This document shows, piece by piece, positions 8,800 to 16,603 of a stretch of DNA of 49,071 nt (positions are counted from its first letter, which is position 1; the number at the start of each line of letters is the position of its first letter). The notes below the pieces were generated by a model, which saw only the letters and a program-made list of their open reading frames with translations, did no database searches and was not told where the DNA came from. Made by a program: the position numbers and the translations under genes. Origin of the DNA: Sediminibacillus massiliensis (GTDB taxonomy: Bacteria > Bacillota > Bacilli > Bacillales > Amphibacillaceae); the NCBI RefSeq assembly GCF_900156915.1, contig NZ_LT732535.1:1824990-1874060 (forward strand), read 5' to 3'.

Positions 8800-9035
8800 A
8801 GATAATTACACGGCACGAAGGCAAAAATCTCTGCTTCGATAAGCATACTGATATCCGTGGGTTTTCACATTTTATCTTTCCGTTAAAGGATCTGTCACGA
8901 ACTCCTGGCGTGCGTTCACCTCTTAAGGCTAGCACAAGTCTACGTCGTGCGTTATCCTATACGGTTTTCTTCTTTGCCTTCGAGCCCTATACTTATTTCC
9001 TTTGGATTAACCCTTGCCTCAAAGGATGCATATTT
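8800..9035 (-). ncRNA. Predicted bridge RNA / seekRNA of the IS110-family element
   Basis: This region lies downstream of the transposase on the same strand, where IS1111-group guide RNAs are known to be encoded. Read 5'-3' on the minus strand, CACGA (8949-8945) can pair with TCGTG (8900-8896), and GTGC (8935-8932) with GCAC (8913-8910). They enclose a two-sided internal loop: CGTAGACTT and GCCAGGAGT. The first side, with the A before it, equals 9 bases of the left target ACGTAGACT (8566-8574). The second contains CAGGAGT, the complement of ACTCCTG in the right target. A second stem-loop (CACGG/CCGTG, 8859-8855 with 8813-8809) has ATATCAGT, the complement of the element end ACTGATAT (8572-8579), at the start of its loop. 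The RNA ends are not determined. Confidence 0.7.
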
Positions 9036-9044
9036 TAATTCCAA

Positions 9045-10160
9045 CTAAGTCGTCTGAACGTCACCATCGGCTTCACGCGATATCGCCCAAATAAACCCTG
9101 CTAATTCTCTGGCGACTGCCGCAATGGCTTTTCCACTCTCTTTTCCTCGGCCCAGTAGCCGGAAATACTTTTTATGCAAGCGGTTCTGAGCTTTCCACGA
9201 GACCCCCAGGACATTAGTCGGGTGTCCTTTTTGTCTTTTCTTCAGTTCCCCTTTGACTGCAGGCTGGTATCTATAACTCCATGCTGCTTCGATTAAAAGC
9301 CTCCGAACATGGCGATTCCCTGTTTTGGTGATTTCTCCTAAATTGCGTGTCAACCCACTGGAACTTTCGCTTGGCACAAGCCCGGTGTATGCCATGAATT
9401 GCTTAGGGGTTTGAAATCGACTGAACGATCCTACCTCAGCTACCAGACTGGTAGCTGTAATTAGGGCAATGCCTCTTAAGGTCATAAGCGTCTGAATCAT
9501 GGGTGCATGGACGCTTTCTTTGGCTTGTTCCTCCATTTCACTTTCCAGTATCTTCAGTCGCTGCTGATACTCCTTCAATTGTTGTAAATATTCTTGGAAG
9601 GTTACACGGGAAGCGGAACGTTCAAATTTTAGACTGTCCAGCCAATCCCAATATTTAGCCGTCCATGTCCTGGTACCCTTAGGAGGATGGATTTCATTTC
9701 TGAGAAGAAATTTGGTTAGTCTATGTTTAGCCCTTAATTCATCTTCCTTTACATCCTCACGTGCTCTAACTAAATCACGGAGTGCTTCATCATTTTCTGT
9801 CGGGACGTAGATTGGCGTCAGTTCCCCGGCACGATAAAGGGTTGCCAATTTTATTGCATCCCGTTTATCTGTTTTTACGCGCTCACCTGGTTTTTGTGGG
9901 ATTAACGACGGTGCGATTACCTCACATTCAATATCCATACTCTTCAGAAGGCGATAGAGCCCGTAACCGGTTGGGCCTGCTTCATAACACACTTGCAGAA
10001 GTTCTGGTTCACCTAGTTTTTTCATTAATTTTCTAATCGCTTCTACCGTATAGTCAATCATACCAACATATCTTGGCTTGGAACGTCCCTCATCAGCAAC
10101 TGCGACTGCAATTTTGTCCTTTGATACGTCTAGACCAACGTATTTTGTGGTATCATCCAT
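9045..10160 (-). CDS. IS110-family DEDD transposase/recombinase
   Basis: 371 residues. The N-terminal RuvC-like DEDD domain shows YVGLDVSKDK (D11), CYEAGPTGYGL (E60) and KTDKRDAIKLA (D98, D101). A coiled linker follows at about 120-220. The C-terminal Tnp_20 (IS116/IS110/IS902) domain has LRGIALITATSLVAEVG and FMAYTGLVPSESSSG with the Ser cluster expected for the nucleophile. Known family members are guided by an element-encoded bridge RNA and recombine at a short core through a circular intermediate. AAAGGAGC sits upstream of the ATG at 10160. The frame and both domains are intact, so the element may still be active. Confidence 0.95.
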   Translation of the reverse strand: MDDTTKYVGLDVSKDKIAVAVADEGRSKPRYVGMIDYTVEAIRKLMKKLGEPELLQVCYEAGPTGYGLYRLLKSMDIECEVIAPSLIPQKPGERVKTDKRDAIKLATLYRAGELTPIYVPTENDEALRDLVRAREDVKEDELRAKHRLTKFLLRNEIHPPKGTRTWTAKYWDWLDSLKFERSASRVTFQEYLQQLKEYQQRLKILESEMEEQAKESVHAPMIQTLMTLRGIALITATSLVAEVGSFSRFQTPKQFMAYTGLVPSESSSGLTRNLGEITKTGNRHVRRLLIEAAWSYRYQPAVKGELKKRQKGHPTNVLGVSWKAQNRLHKKYFRLLGRGKESGKAIAAVARELAGFIWAISREADGDVQTT

Positions 10161-10269
10161 AGTACTAGCTCCTTTCGTAATTATAGCTCTGATTTGGCTA
10201 TGGGTTTTGGGCTTGCTTTACTATACCCACTATGACCAAATTAACCTACGTTGTTACGATTAAGGGGCT

Positions 10270-10281
10270 AGTTTCGTTCAT
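10270..10281 (-). repeat. Right subterminal inverted repeat of the IS
   Basis: AGTTTCGTTCAT on the plus strand, the exact complement of the left repeat at 8578-8589. Confidence 0.85.
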
Positions 10282-10492
10282 AATAACTCCTGTGGGAACA
10301 GCACGCGTCCGAAGACCCCGCAAGAAGCGTCCTTTGCTGATGAGGAGGCTGAGGCCGTGCCCGCGGAAAGCGAAGTGTTCTGCCGCAGCGGTTGTTTACC
10401 ACTCGACTTAATCAGGATGGGAGAAAGCTATGTCCAGATATATCGTAGTTTACGAGTTTTGCGGCATAACTTTATCCGCTGTAACTGTTTTC

Positions 10493-11221
10493 CTAAATCG
10501 TTTTTCTTTGAAAATACAATAGTCCTCCAAAGAAAAACAGAACAAAGCTCCCGCCTACGACTGTTAATAATTGATCCCATGGTATAAAAAAGACATCGCC
10601 TGTATCTCCGCCAATATACATCATGGAAAAAGGCTGTGCCCATGGGTAGTAAGGGCCGAATCTTTCTGAGTTAATTGCCAGGATAGAAGGCAATGTAAAA
10701 ATAACATTCACCGCAAGCGGTGCTGCAAAACTCTTAAACAGAATAGACATCCACAGTTGCAGGGCGACAAGAGGAAACGTCGCAATCCAACCACCCAAAA
10801 TACTCTTCCAAATTATCTCTAATGGAAAAGGATCTGTAAGACCCTTTATCATACCAGATCCGTAGATAGATGCTAAATACAGCAATTGCAAAGCAAACAC
10901 AAGAAACATTATTAATACATATTTAGCAACAAACACTTTTCCCCGTGTTACCGGCAGGGACAGCAATTGTTTCCATCCTCCTGCCTGATGCTCGTACCTG
11001 CACATGACACTGGCTATAACCCCGGTTATCAATGGCAGGAAAAGCAAAGCATACGTCAGATTCATAGTAAGAAGGGAGATAATCCATTCATTCATCCCTG
11101 CCTCATCTACAAAATTCGGCGTCAGTCCCATAAAAAATCCAACAAGCGGACCAAGCAAGATGATGGAAGCTACTTTTGATTTTCGGAGTTTATACCATTC
11201 GGATTGAAGAATTGACACCAT
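10493..11221 (-). CDS. ABC transporter permease, lantibiotic immunity type (LanG/BcrB-like)
   Basis: 242 residues with about six membrane helices and the family opening SILQSEWYKLRKSKVASIILLGPL; a cytoplasmic stretch MCRYEHQAGGWKQLLSLPVTRGKVFVAKY is diagnostic of the MutG/EpiG-like ABC-2 permeases. Its ATG follows the stop of the neighbouring permease directly, and its SD (AAGGGATG) lies within that gene's end. The two permeases are distant paralogues (both have the WKQLLSLPV/WKQLISLPV motif) and probably form a heterodimer driven by the 11929-12840 ATPase. No terminator is visible before the repeat at 10451. Confidence 0.82.
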   Translation of the reverse strand: MVSILQSEWYKLRKSKVASIILLGPLVGFFMGLTPNFVDEAGMNEWIISLLTMNLTYALLFLPLITGVIASVMCRYEHQAGGWKQLLSLPVTRGKVFVAKYVLIMFLVFALQLLYLASIYGSGMIKGLTDPFPLEIIWKSILGGWIATFPLVALQLWMSILFKSFAAPLAVNVIFTLPSILAINSERFGPYYPWAQPFSMMYIGGDTGDVFFIPWDQLLTVVGGSFVLFFFGGLLYFQRKTI

Positions 11222-11932
11222 CTATTTCACATCCCTTCTTGTAAAATCTATCATCCCCGCAATATAAAGTACGCAGCCTACCCCTATACCCAACAAGACA
11301 TTTACAAGCGGTTCATTCCAATCATTCATCAATGTCGGCCATTTCCATATCATCCAATCCGGCAGGGTGAATGCGGAGTAGGTTAAAATAACCCCGAGTA
11401 CACCTGTGGAAGTCGGTATCGCTTGATTTTGGCAGACTGCAGCAATCCAAAGCTGCAAAGCCAATATTGGCAACGAAGCAAAATAAGGGTAAAAACTCTG
11501 CTTGAGCAATTCCACGTACGGTATGCCCTCCCCTAAATCAAGAAAAATCCCGTATAGCAGGGCAAACACCATCAAAAGAAATGATGACACTAGCAATAAG
11601 CTCGCAAGTACAGTGAATTTTGACAAATAAACCCTCATCTTTGAAACAGGAAGGGAAATTAACTGCTTCCATGCATTCGTTTCATTTTCAATACTTGCCA
11701 TGAACGAAGTTAGGATAACAATCCCCAGTACAAGAGCAAGAGGGATAAAAGCACTGACATTTTGCACATAATATTCCCAATCATTGTCGCTTTGCTGGAG
11801 TAAATAATCTTTCCGGACACCATAATTCACCATTTGCATGGCAACCACGCCGAACGGACCTAAGAATGTCAAAAACCATAGACCTTTTCGCTTTATTTTC
11901 AACAAATCGGTTAAAAAAAGGGTCCGGATCAT
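11222..11932 (-). CDS. ABC transporter permease, lantibiotic immunity type (LanE-like)
   Basis: 236 residues, about six membrane helices. It starts IRTLFLTDLLKIKRKGLWFLTFLGPFGV and carries the conserved cytoplasmic segment SIENETNAWKQLISLPVSKMRVYLSKF. Its ATG overlaps the stop of the ATPase gene (ATGA), with AAAGGAGG ten bases upstream, so translation is coupled. With its paralogue and the ATPase it matches the LanFEG layout that pumps bacteriocins or bacitracin-like peptides away from the membrane. The protected peptide cannot be deduced. Confidence 0.82.
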   Translation of the reverse strand: MIRTLFLTDLLKIKRKGLWFLTFLGPFGVVAMQMVNYGVRKDYLLQQSDNDWEYYVQNVSAFIPLALVLGIVILTSFMASIENETNAWKQLISLPVSKMRVYLSKFTVLASLLLVSSFLLMVFALLYGIFLDLGEGIPYVELLKQSFYPYFASLPILALQLWIAAVCQNQAIPTSTGVLGVILTYSAFTLPDWMIWKWPTLMNDWNEPLVNVLLGIGVGCVLYIAGMIDFTRRDVK

Positions 11933-12840
11933 ACCCGATCTTCCTCCTTTGTCATTTGCAGGAAGATATCTTCCAAGGATCTTTTCTCCTCTTCCACGCG
12001 GTAAATCGAAAATCCATCATGGACGAGATGACGAACTGCATCCGCTATTCTTTCATTTGTACTGTCAGACAATGAAAGTTTGCCATCCTGTAAATCTGCT
12101 TTTATTCCCTTTGCCAGCAAAGACCGCCATGCATGCTCACTATCGCTCACTTTTAACACTATATTTTGCTTAGCGAACCGACGCAGCACATCGATCGAAT
12201 CCTGAAAGATCATCTTTCCTTTCGTAACGATGCCAACGGTCGTAGCAAGCTGATCGATCTCTGCCAGCAGATGACTGGATATTAAAATCGTCATGCCTGA
12301 TTCAGTAGCTAGTTGTTTGATTAAATTTCGTATTTCAATGATTCCAGACGGGTCAAGTCCGTTTGTCGGTTCATCCAAAACCAAGAGTTCGGGGTTATTC
12401 AACAGAGAAACAGCAATGCCTAATCGCTGCTTCATTCCTAGTGAAAAACCTTTCACTTTTTTGTTTGCCGCATCCGACAATCGAACAATCCCTAATACTT
12501 CCTGGATTCTTCCTTTTGGCACACCCAAAATTTTCCTCCATGCTTCCAGATTTTCATAAGCTGTTAAATGGGGATAATAGGAAGGATTTTCGACCAGTGA
12601 ACCAACTCTTGTTAAAATATCGATTCTCTCTTTCTTCAAGTCTTTTTGAAAGATTTCGATTCCTCCTGAAGTAGGTTTCATCAACCCCAAGAGCATCCGG
12701 ATAGTAGTCGTTTTCCCTGCTCCATTCGGCCCTAAAAAACCGTAAATCTCTCCTCTGGGTATTTTCATATCCAATTCAGAAACCGCTTTTTCCTTTCCAA
12801 AACGCTTTGTTAATCCCTTTGTTTCCACTATATATTCCAT
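11929..12840 (-). CDS. ABC transporter ATP-binding protein (BcrA/LanF-like)
   Basis: 303 residues from the ATG at 12840, preceded by GAGGTGAGAG; an upstream in-frame ATG (12864) lacks an SD. Walker A GPNGAGKTT, the Q-loop region GSLVENPSYYPHLTAYENL, signature SLGMKQRLGIA, Walker B LLVLDEPTNGLDP and switch His ISSHLLAEI are all intact. The C-terminal tail (FSIYRVEEEKRSLEDIFLQM) is typical of BcrA-type peptide-resistance ATPases. First gene of a three-gene unit whose promoter lies between it and the sensor kinase terminator. Confidence 0.88.
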   Translation of the reverse strand: MEYIVETKGLTKRFGKEKAVSELDMKIPRGEIYGFLGPNGAGKTTTIRMLLGLMKPTSGGIEIFQKDLKKERIDILTRVGSLVENPSYYPHLTAYENLEAWRKILGVPKGRIQEVLGIVRLSDAANKKVKGFSLGMKQRLGIAVSLLNNPELLVLDEPTNGLDPSGIIEIRNLIKQLATESGMTILISSHLLAEIDQLATTVGIVTKGKMIFQDSIDVLRRFAKQNIVLKVSDSEHAWRSLLAKGIKADLQDGKLSLSDSTNERIADAVRHLVHDGFSIYRVEEEKRSLEDIFLQMTKEEDRV

Positions 12841-12859
12841 CTCTCTCACCTCGTTATCT

Positions 12860-12905
12860 ATCATAAGATGTTCAGGTTAAAACAGAGGGTGAAGAAAGGT
12901 TAAAA
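12860..12905 (-). promoter_or_regulatory. Candidate response-regulator-dependent promoter of the ABC operon
   Basis: On the minus strand two direct copies of TTTTAACCT (12905-12897 and 12882-12874), 23 bases apart, precede a -10-like TATGAT (12865-12860). No -35 consensus is present. Direct repeats about two helical turns apart are typical of OmpR-family activators, and the adjacent OmpR-type regulator is the obvious candidate. Confidence 0.5.
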
Positions 12906-12911
12906 TTCGTT

Positions 12912-12959
12912 TAAAAAAACGTGCATCTGAAAAGTTATTCTTCCCTTTCAGATGCACGT
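12912..12959 (-). terminator. Rho-independent terminator overlapping the sensor kinase 3' end
   Basis: The 14-bp perfect stem ACGTGCATCTGAAA (12919-12932) / TTTCAGATGCACGT (12946-12959) is followed on the minus strand by a T run. The first stem arm is made of the last codons of the kinase, and the stop codon lies in the loop. Confidence 0.88.
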
Positions 12960-14335
12960 GGCTTGTCATTCTTTATTTTGATTGTGGTTCCCTTACTGCT
13001 TGACTCGATATCCCAATCCAGTCTCATGCCTTTCACCATCATATCAACAATCGATAAACCAATACCTGCCCCTTTTTCAACAGAAACATTGTCCATCCCT
13101 TTTCCATGGTCTATGATAGTGATTGCATCATATTCTTTCGTTGACTCTGTTTTGACCTTTACAAACCGGCCGCTCTTGGCATGACGCAATACGTTCTGAA
13201 ACAAATTATCCAGCACACGGTTAAACCACATCGGATCGACAGCCCATGTACTTTGTTGAAAAGGTTCCAGCTCGAATTCCATTTCAAAACCTTCTTGTTC
13301 GAAAACCGGATACCATGTGGCCAAGCTTTCACGCACGAACCTGACCACGTCGACTTCTTTTGGCTGGTACTTGTATTTACTTGCCATCAGTAAGGTATAA
13401 GACATCAGATTCTCGATTAATCGGTCAATGTCCCGAACCGATGTTTCCAATGTTTTAATGGCGGATTTCGACTCATGTGTTAACTCCTCTTTAGCGAGTG
13501 AATAAATTTGCGCACTGATTTTCGTCAAAGGTGTCCGCAGATCATGTGAAAGATTGGCAATCAGTTCCCTTCTCAATTGTTCTTCCGCTTGTTCCCTTTG
13601 TCTGCTTTCCCTCAATTCATTTACCATCTGATTAAAGGTCTGTTCTAGCTGTCCGACTTCATCCTTCTTTTTCATATCCGTTTCGATCGGAAGACCGTCC
13701 ACATCCCTGATTGCCATCGCCTCCTGCAATCGCAGCAACCTTTTCCGGATGCCCCGGAAAAAGAGAAAAGAGACGACGATAAATACAAAGGTAAACAAAA
13801 CCATGCAAATCATTAGAAACATTCCATACTGGTCATAGGCCTTTTGCAATGGAGGATCAAAAGTTGAACGGGGAATCTCCAATACGATAAAGCCATTTCT
13901 TTCTTTTTCTCCCAAAAATGCAATAACGGTAAAAGGATCACCGCCATAACGACTTTTAATATATTCGGCTGTGTACGCAGACGACCATTCTGAAGGGAGT
14001 TGTTCGGTGACACCTACTTGTTCCCTTAATGTGTCATTTTCGTCTACCCAGAACATGGACGCATCCGGGTATTCCTCTTTCCATGTTTCAAAGTGTTGGC
14101 TTATCTGTTTCCCCGAAATATTTTCAATTGCGTTGGCTTCCTCATGCCATTTTTCTTCTATCATCTCATAATTAGTGGCCCCTTCAGATCCAGCAGGAAC
14201 ATTCTCTTCTTCTGAGCCCCCAACCAACATCGAGAAAATGATTGTATAAGCAATTTGAATAAAGAAAATAAGGGAAATGGCCATCAAAATAATAAGCATA
14301 TACTTAGCCTGCAAAGAACGGAGTATCCGTTTCAT
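12935..14335 (-). CDS. Membrane sensor histidine kinase
   Basis: 466 residues. TM1 (about 12-36), an extracellular sensor region (about 40-165), TM2 (about 172-194) and HAMP (about 195-250) precede the HisKA box ANLSHDLRTPLTK with His near residue 264. The HATPase has an N box (DNLFQNVLRHAKSG), G1 (DHGKGMDN) and G2 (GAGIGLSIV). The sizeable extracellular domain distinguishes it from the intramembrane-sensing BceS kinases and is closer to SpaK/NisK-type architecture. Its ATG overlaps the regulator's stop by four bases, so both are one transcript. It probably senses a cell-envelope-active peptide and induces the neighbouring transporter. Confidence 0.9.
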   Translation of the reverse strand: MKRILRSLQAKYMLIILMAISLIFFIQIAYTIIFSMLVGGSEEENVPAGSEGATNYEMIEEKWHEEANAIENISGKQISQHFETWKEEYPDASMFWVDENDTLREQVGVTEQLPSEWSSAYTAEYIKSRYGGDPFTVIAFLGEKERNGFIVLEIPRSTFDPPLQKAYDQYGMFLMICMVLFTFVFIVVSFLFFRGIRKRLLRLQEAMAIRDVDGLPIETDMKKKDEVGQLEQTFNQMVNELRESRQREQAEEQLRRELIANLSHDLRTPLTKISAQIYSLAKEELTHESKSAIKTLETSVRDIDRLIENLMSYTLLMASKYKYQPKEVDVVRFVRESLATWYPVFEQEGFEMEFELEPFQQSTWAVDPMWFNRVLDNLFQNVLRHAKSGRFVKVKTESTKEYDAITIIDHGKGMDNVSVEKGAGIGLSIVDMMVKGMRLDWDIESSSKGTTIKIKNDKPRASEREE

Positions 14336-15000
14336 ATCTTAACCCTATAGCCAATTCCGCGAATTGTTTCGATAATGGTCGGTTTGGCCGGATTTTCTTC
14401 AATCTTCGCCCGTAAATACCGGATATGGACCATCAGTGTTTTGTCGCCTTCTATGTAAGTTTCTCCCCAAACGCCTTCATACAGCTGTTCCTTCGTCAAA
14501 ATTTGATTCAAGTGACGGATAAAGTAGTTGAACAAGTTGTACTGCTTTCCTGTCAACAGTATTTCTCTGCCATCCCTTTGATCCATGATTTTCATGTCTT
14601 TTGTATGGACTTGCAGGTGTCCGATTTCTAACACGTCATCATTCTTTTGAAATCTTCTTAGCAACACTTCCATCCGTGCAGTCAGCTCATCTGGATGGAA
14701 TGGCTTAGTCAAATAGTCATCCGCAAAACCAAGCCCTTCTAACTTATCCTCCACAGCTGTCCGGGCTGAGAGCATTAAAACTGGCAAGTCCTGCTTTTCT
14801 TTCTTAATCCGTTTTCCGATGGAAAACCCATCCAAACCGGGTAACATGACATCTAAGATGACAATATCCACATTCGAGACATACTTATCAGCATCTTCCC
14901 CTGATTTCAGCCATGTGACCTCATATCCTCTGTCCGTTAAATCCTTTTTGACCCAGCTGCCTATTTCGCTTTCGTCTTCTATGTACAGTACATGAACCAT
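14332..15000 (-). CDS. OmpR/PhoB-family response regulator
   Basis: 222 residues. The receiver has the acidic pocket ED (8-9), phospho-acceptor D50 (DIVILDVMLPGLDG), the switch SART and the conserved Lys in YLTKPF. The winged-helix output domain ends KPTIIETIRGIGYRVKI, typical of OmpR/PhoB regulators. GGGGGAG lies just upstream of the ATG. It heads the two-component operon and is the likely activator of the ABC promoter with direct TTTTAACCT repeats. Confidence 0.92.
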   Translation of the reverse strand: MVHVLYIEDESEIGSWVKKDLTDRGYEVTWLKSGEDADKYVSNVDIVILDVMLPGLDGFSIGKRIKKEKQDLPVLMLSARTAVEDKLEGLGFADDYLTKPFHPDELTARMEVLLRRFQKNDDVLEIGHLQVHTKDMKIMDQRDGREILLTGKQYNLFNYFIRHLNQILTKEQLYEGVWGETYIEGDKTLMVHIRYLRAKIEENPAKPTIIETIRGIGYRVKI

Positions 15001-15595
15001 ATTTCTCCCCCGTGTTCTGATTTCTCGGTAGTGTTATTTTGGAAATTACTTTTTTATCAAATTTTAACATAAGATGGGGAAATGATTAGGGAATTATTTT
15101 TTTGAAAATATCGGGGGATTTTGTCCTCAACTCTCATATTAGAAAGTCTCTATCCTAATAGCCTTTCCCCTAAAAAGGACTTTCTATTTAGTGTATATGG
15201 AGCAGGAACTGCAGCTCTAAACGCAACAATCTCTCAATATATCCCCTTCCTTTTAGATAAGTTTTAGACATATTGATGAGCTATTATTCAATCAAATTTA
15301 AAGAATAACGTTTAAACTAATGACTTTCCTCTAAATCTCTTTTACTTATAAATAAGAAGGAAAAATATTCAAAACAAAAAAGCCCTCCACCGAAGGGAAG
15401 GACAGTTCCGAACATTAAGAACCAAGCCATACTGTAAGATATACAAGAACAGTAAGCGGACTTCTCAAAGATTGAGAAGAGTAATTAAACCTTAATGGTC
15501 ATTAATTTCTAAAACTTTACCTAAAGAAGGGAACTTAATTCCTCCTGAAACGTATTTATAGTAATGAAAATAAATCTGACTTAAGGGGGATAAAG
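15001..15595. other. Intergenic region without a recognised gene
   Basis: AT-rich. It holds the promoter region of the regulator gene (not resolved) and the SD (AAGGGGGA) of the small membrane gene at 15596. A weak minus-strand hairpin with a T run (about 15372-15402, CCCT...AGGG) may be a leftover terminator. I found no conserved protein remnant in six frames. Confidence 0.5.
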
Positions 15596-15883
15596 ATGGA
15601 CTACGGACTATTAGTTATTGGTATATTTCTCTTACTTGTTTCCTACTTGGTAGCTGTGAAAAAGCAAACGTGGTTGTTAGCTGGTTTTAATGAAAAGAAT
15701 ATTAAAAATAAATCCTTATTAGGTAAAGTTACAGGGGGAGTTTTTTTTCTACCGCTAGGATTGTTAGTAGTTATCCATAGTGTTATTGACTATCCTTATG
15801 AAGTAACAGTTCTAGTAGTTACAATGTTGGTGTTATTAACCATAACGTATTTATTTATCAATAGAAGGTTGCTCGATAAATAA
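15596..15883 (+). CDS. Small membrane protein, DUF3784-like
   Basis: 95 residues with three predicted membrane helices (about 3-22, 43-62, 68-88) and the motif TWLLAGFN in the first loop, which recalls the DUF3784 family (known members have WLIAGYN-like sequence). AAGGGGGA lies upstream of the ATG. It stands alone between the two-component locus and tRNA-Val. Function unknown; its context beside a peptide-sensing system may be coincidental. Confidence 0.7.
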   Translation: MDYGLLVIGIFLLLVSYLVAVKKQTWLLAGFNEKNIKNKSLLGKVTGGVFFLPLGLLVVIHSVIDYPYEVTVLVVTMLVLLTITYLFINRRLLDK

Positions 15884-15934
15884 AGAGGGGCGATCTTCAA
15901 TCTGTTTTTATGGAATATATTAAAACTGATCAAA

Positions 15935-15965
15935 TAAAAAGAACCCTTAAATGCTAAGGGTTCTT
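15935..15965 (-). terminator. Rho-independent terminator of tRNA-Val
   Basis: Minus strand: AGAACCCTTA and TAAGGGTTCT form a 10-bp stem (15964-15955 with 15949-15940), followed by a T run. It starts about eight bases after the tRNA. Confidence 0.85.
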
Positions 15966-15971
15966 AGGGTA

Positions 15972-16044
15972 TGATTCCGATTGGGCTCGAACCAACGACC
16001 TCTACCCTGTCAAGGTAGCGCTCTCCCAGCTGAGCTACGGAATC
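15972..16044 (-). tRNA. tRNA-Val (anticodon GAC)
   Basis: The 73-base cloverleaf has the acceptor GATTCCG/CGGAATC, D arm GCTC/GAGC, anticodon stem CTACC/GGTAG with loop TTGACAG (GAC) and T arm GTTGG/CCAAT with TTCGAGC. The discriminator is A and the CCA tail is not encoded. It is a single tRNA gene, not part of an rRNA or tRNA cluster. Confidence 0.95.
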
Positions 16045-16276
16045 AAGTTATAAAAATGTCTATCGACAAATATAAATATACGGTATAACTGCTGATTTTG
16101 TCAATCTTTTTTCCAAATATTTTTCTCCCCTCAAACTTTTCCCAACAATTTGAGCGCAATCACCCCTTCTTCTCACATACATTCGTTATAATAGGGGTAT
16201 TACTCAACTGGAAAAACAATCATAAACTCTACAATGAAAACGTTGTCAACAAACTCACTTGAAAGGATGATGTGAT

Positions 16277-16603
16277 TTGTTCAGCCAAAAAATCGCCATG
16301 AAACTTGAAATGACAGCAAGGCGTGCGTTGAATGTGAAAAATCCTGGCGGGATGGCCGGGATTGTTTCTGCCGACTATATAGAAAAAGAAAGAGGTGCGT
16401 TTACCGTCCTCTGTTCTGCAATCGCTCCTTACTATCTAAATGCGATACCTGAAGAGCGGGGTACGCTGGATGACATTATTGACAGGTATCGATATTTGGA
16501 GGACTGCAGTCATGAAGAATATTTCAAAGGTACTGACAGGGCAACTGAAGAACTCAGAGCCCTGTTGGATATGCTTGGGGTCCAGCAGACCGATGAATTT
16601 TAG
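16277..16603 (+). CDS. Conserved-looking hypothetical protein
   Basis: 108 residues. TTG start at 16277 with AAAGGA nine bases upstream; no in-frame ATG precedes it. It is a soluble, mixed alpha/beta-looking protein (MKLEMTARRALNVKNPGGMAGIVSADYIEKERGAF) with two Cys (residues 46 and 77), and I do not recognise a family. Its stop overlaps the stop of the convergent VanW gene by three bases. Regular codon use and the SD support a real gene. Confidence 0.6.
   Translation: MFSQKIAMKLEMTARRALNVKNPGGMAGIVSADYIEKERGAFTVLCSAIAPYYLNAIPEERGTLDDIIDRYRYLEDCSHEEYFKGTDRATEELRALLDMLGVQQTDEF

Larger units (their letters stand above)
8575..10288 (-). mobile_element. IS110-family (IS1111-like) insertion sequence, about 1.71 kb
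   Basis: It contains one DEDD transposase gene, a short 5' flank (about 125 bases) and a long 3' non-coding flank (about 470 bases). Subterminal 12-bp inverted repeats ATGAACGAAACT lie at 8578-8589 and 10270-10281, a few bases inside each end; the IS1111 group is known for this feature, and IS110 sensu stricto lacks it. The boundaries come from comparing the split repeat with intact copies: flank ...CACGTAGACT / ACTCCTGTGGG..., with ACT shared at both junctions, so the ends are uncertain by up to 3 bases. There is no longer target duplication, as usual for the family. Confidence 0.88.
8456..10451 (+). repeat. MITE-like repeat, copy B, split by the IS110-family element
   Basis: The left part, 8456-8574, starts GGAACTGCGACCTAG and runs through GCGCTGCGGAAAAATACTCCCTTTCCGGGGGCAGAACACGTAGACT. 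The right part, 10286-10451, resumes ACTCCTGTGGGAACAGC, continues through a class 2 core in inverse orientation and ends in a degenerate terminal repeat (TATATCGTAGTTT). Removing 8575-10288 restores a sequence that aligns with the reverse complement of the core in the copy at 26261. This copy lacks the roughly 40-base nested hairpin that the other class 2 cores carry. Confidence 0.8.

Noticed and set aside
10452-15600. Lantibiotic precursor or modification genes near the immunity-type transporter
   Set aside because: No small leader-core peptide with Ser/Thr/Cys-rich end and no LanB/C/M-like frame is visible between 10452 and 15600.
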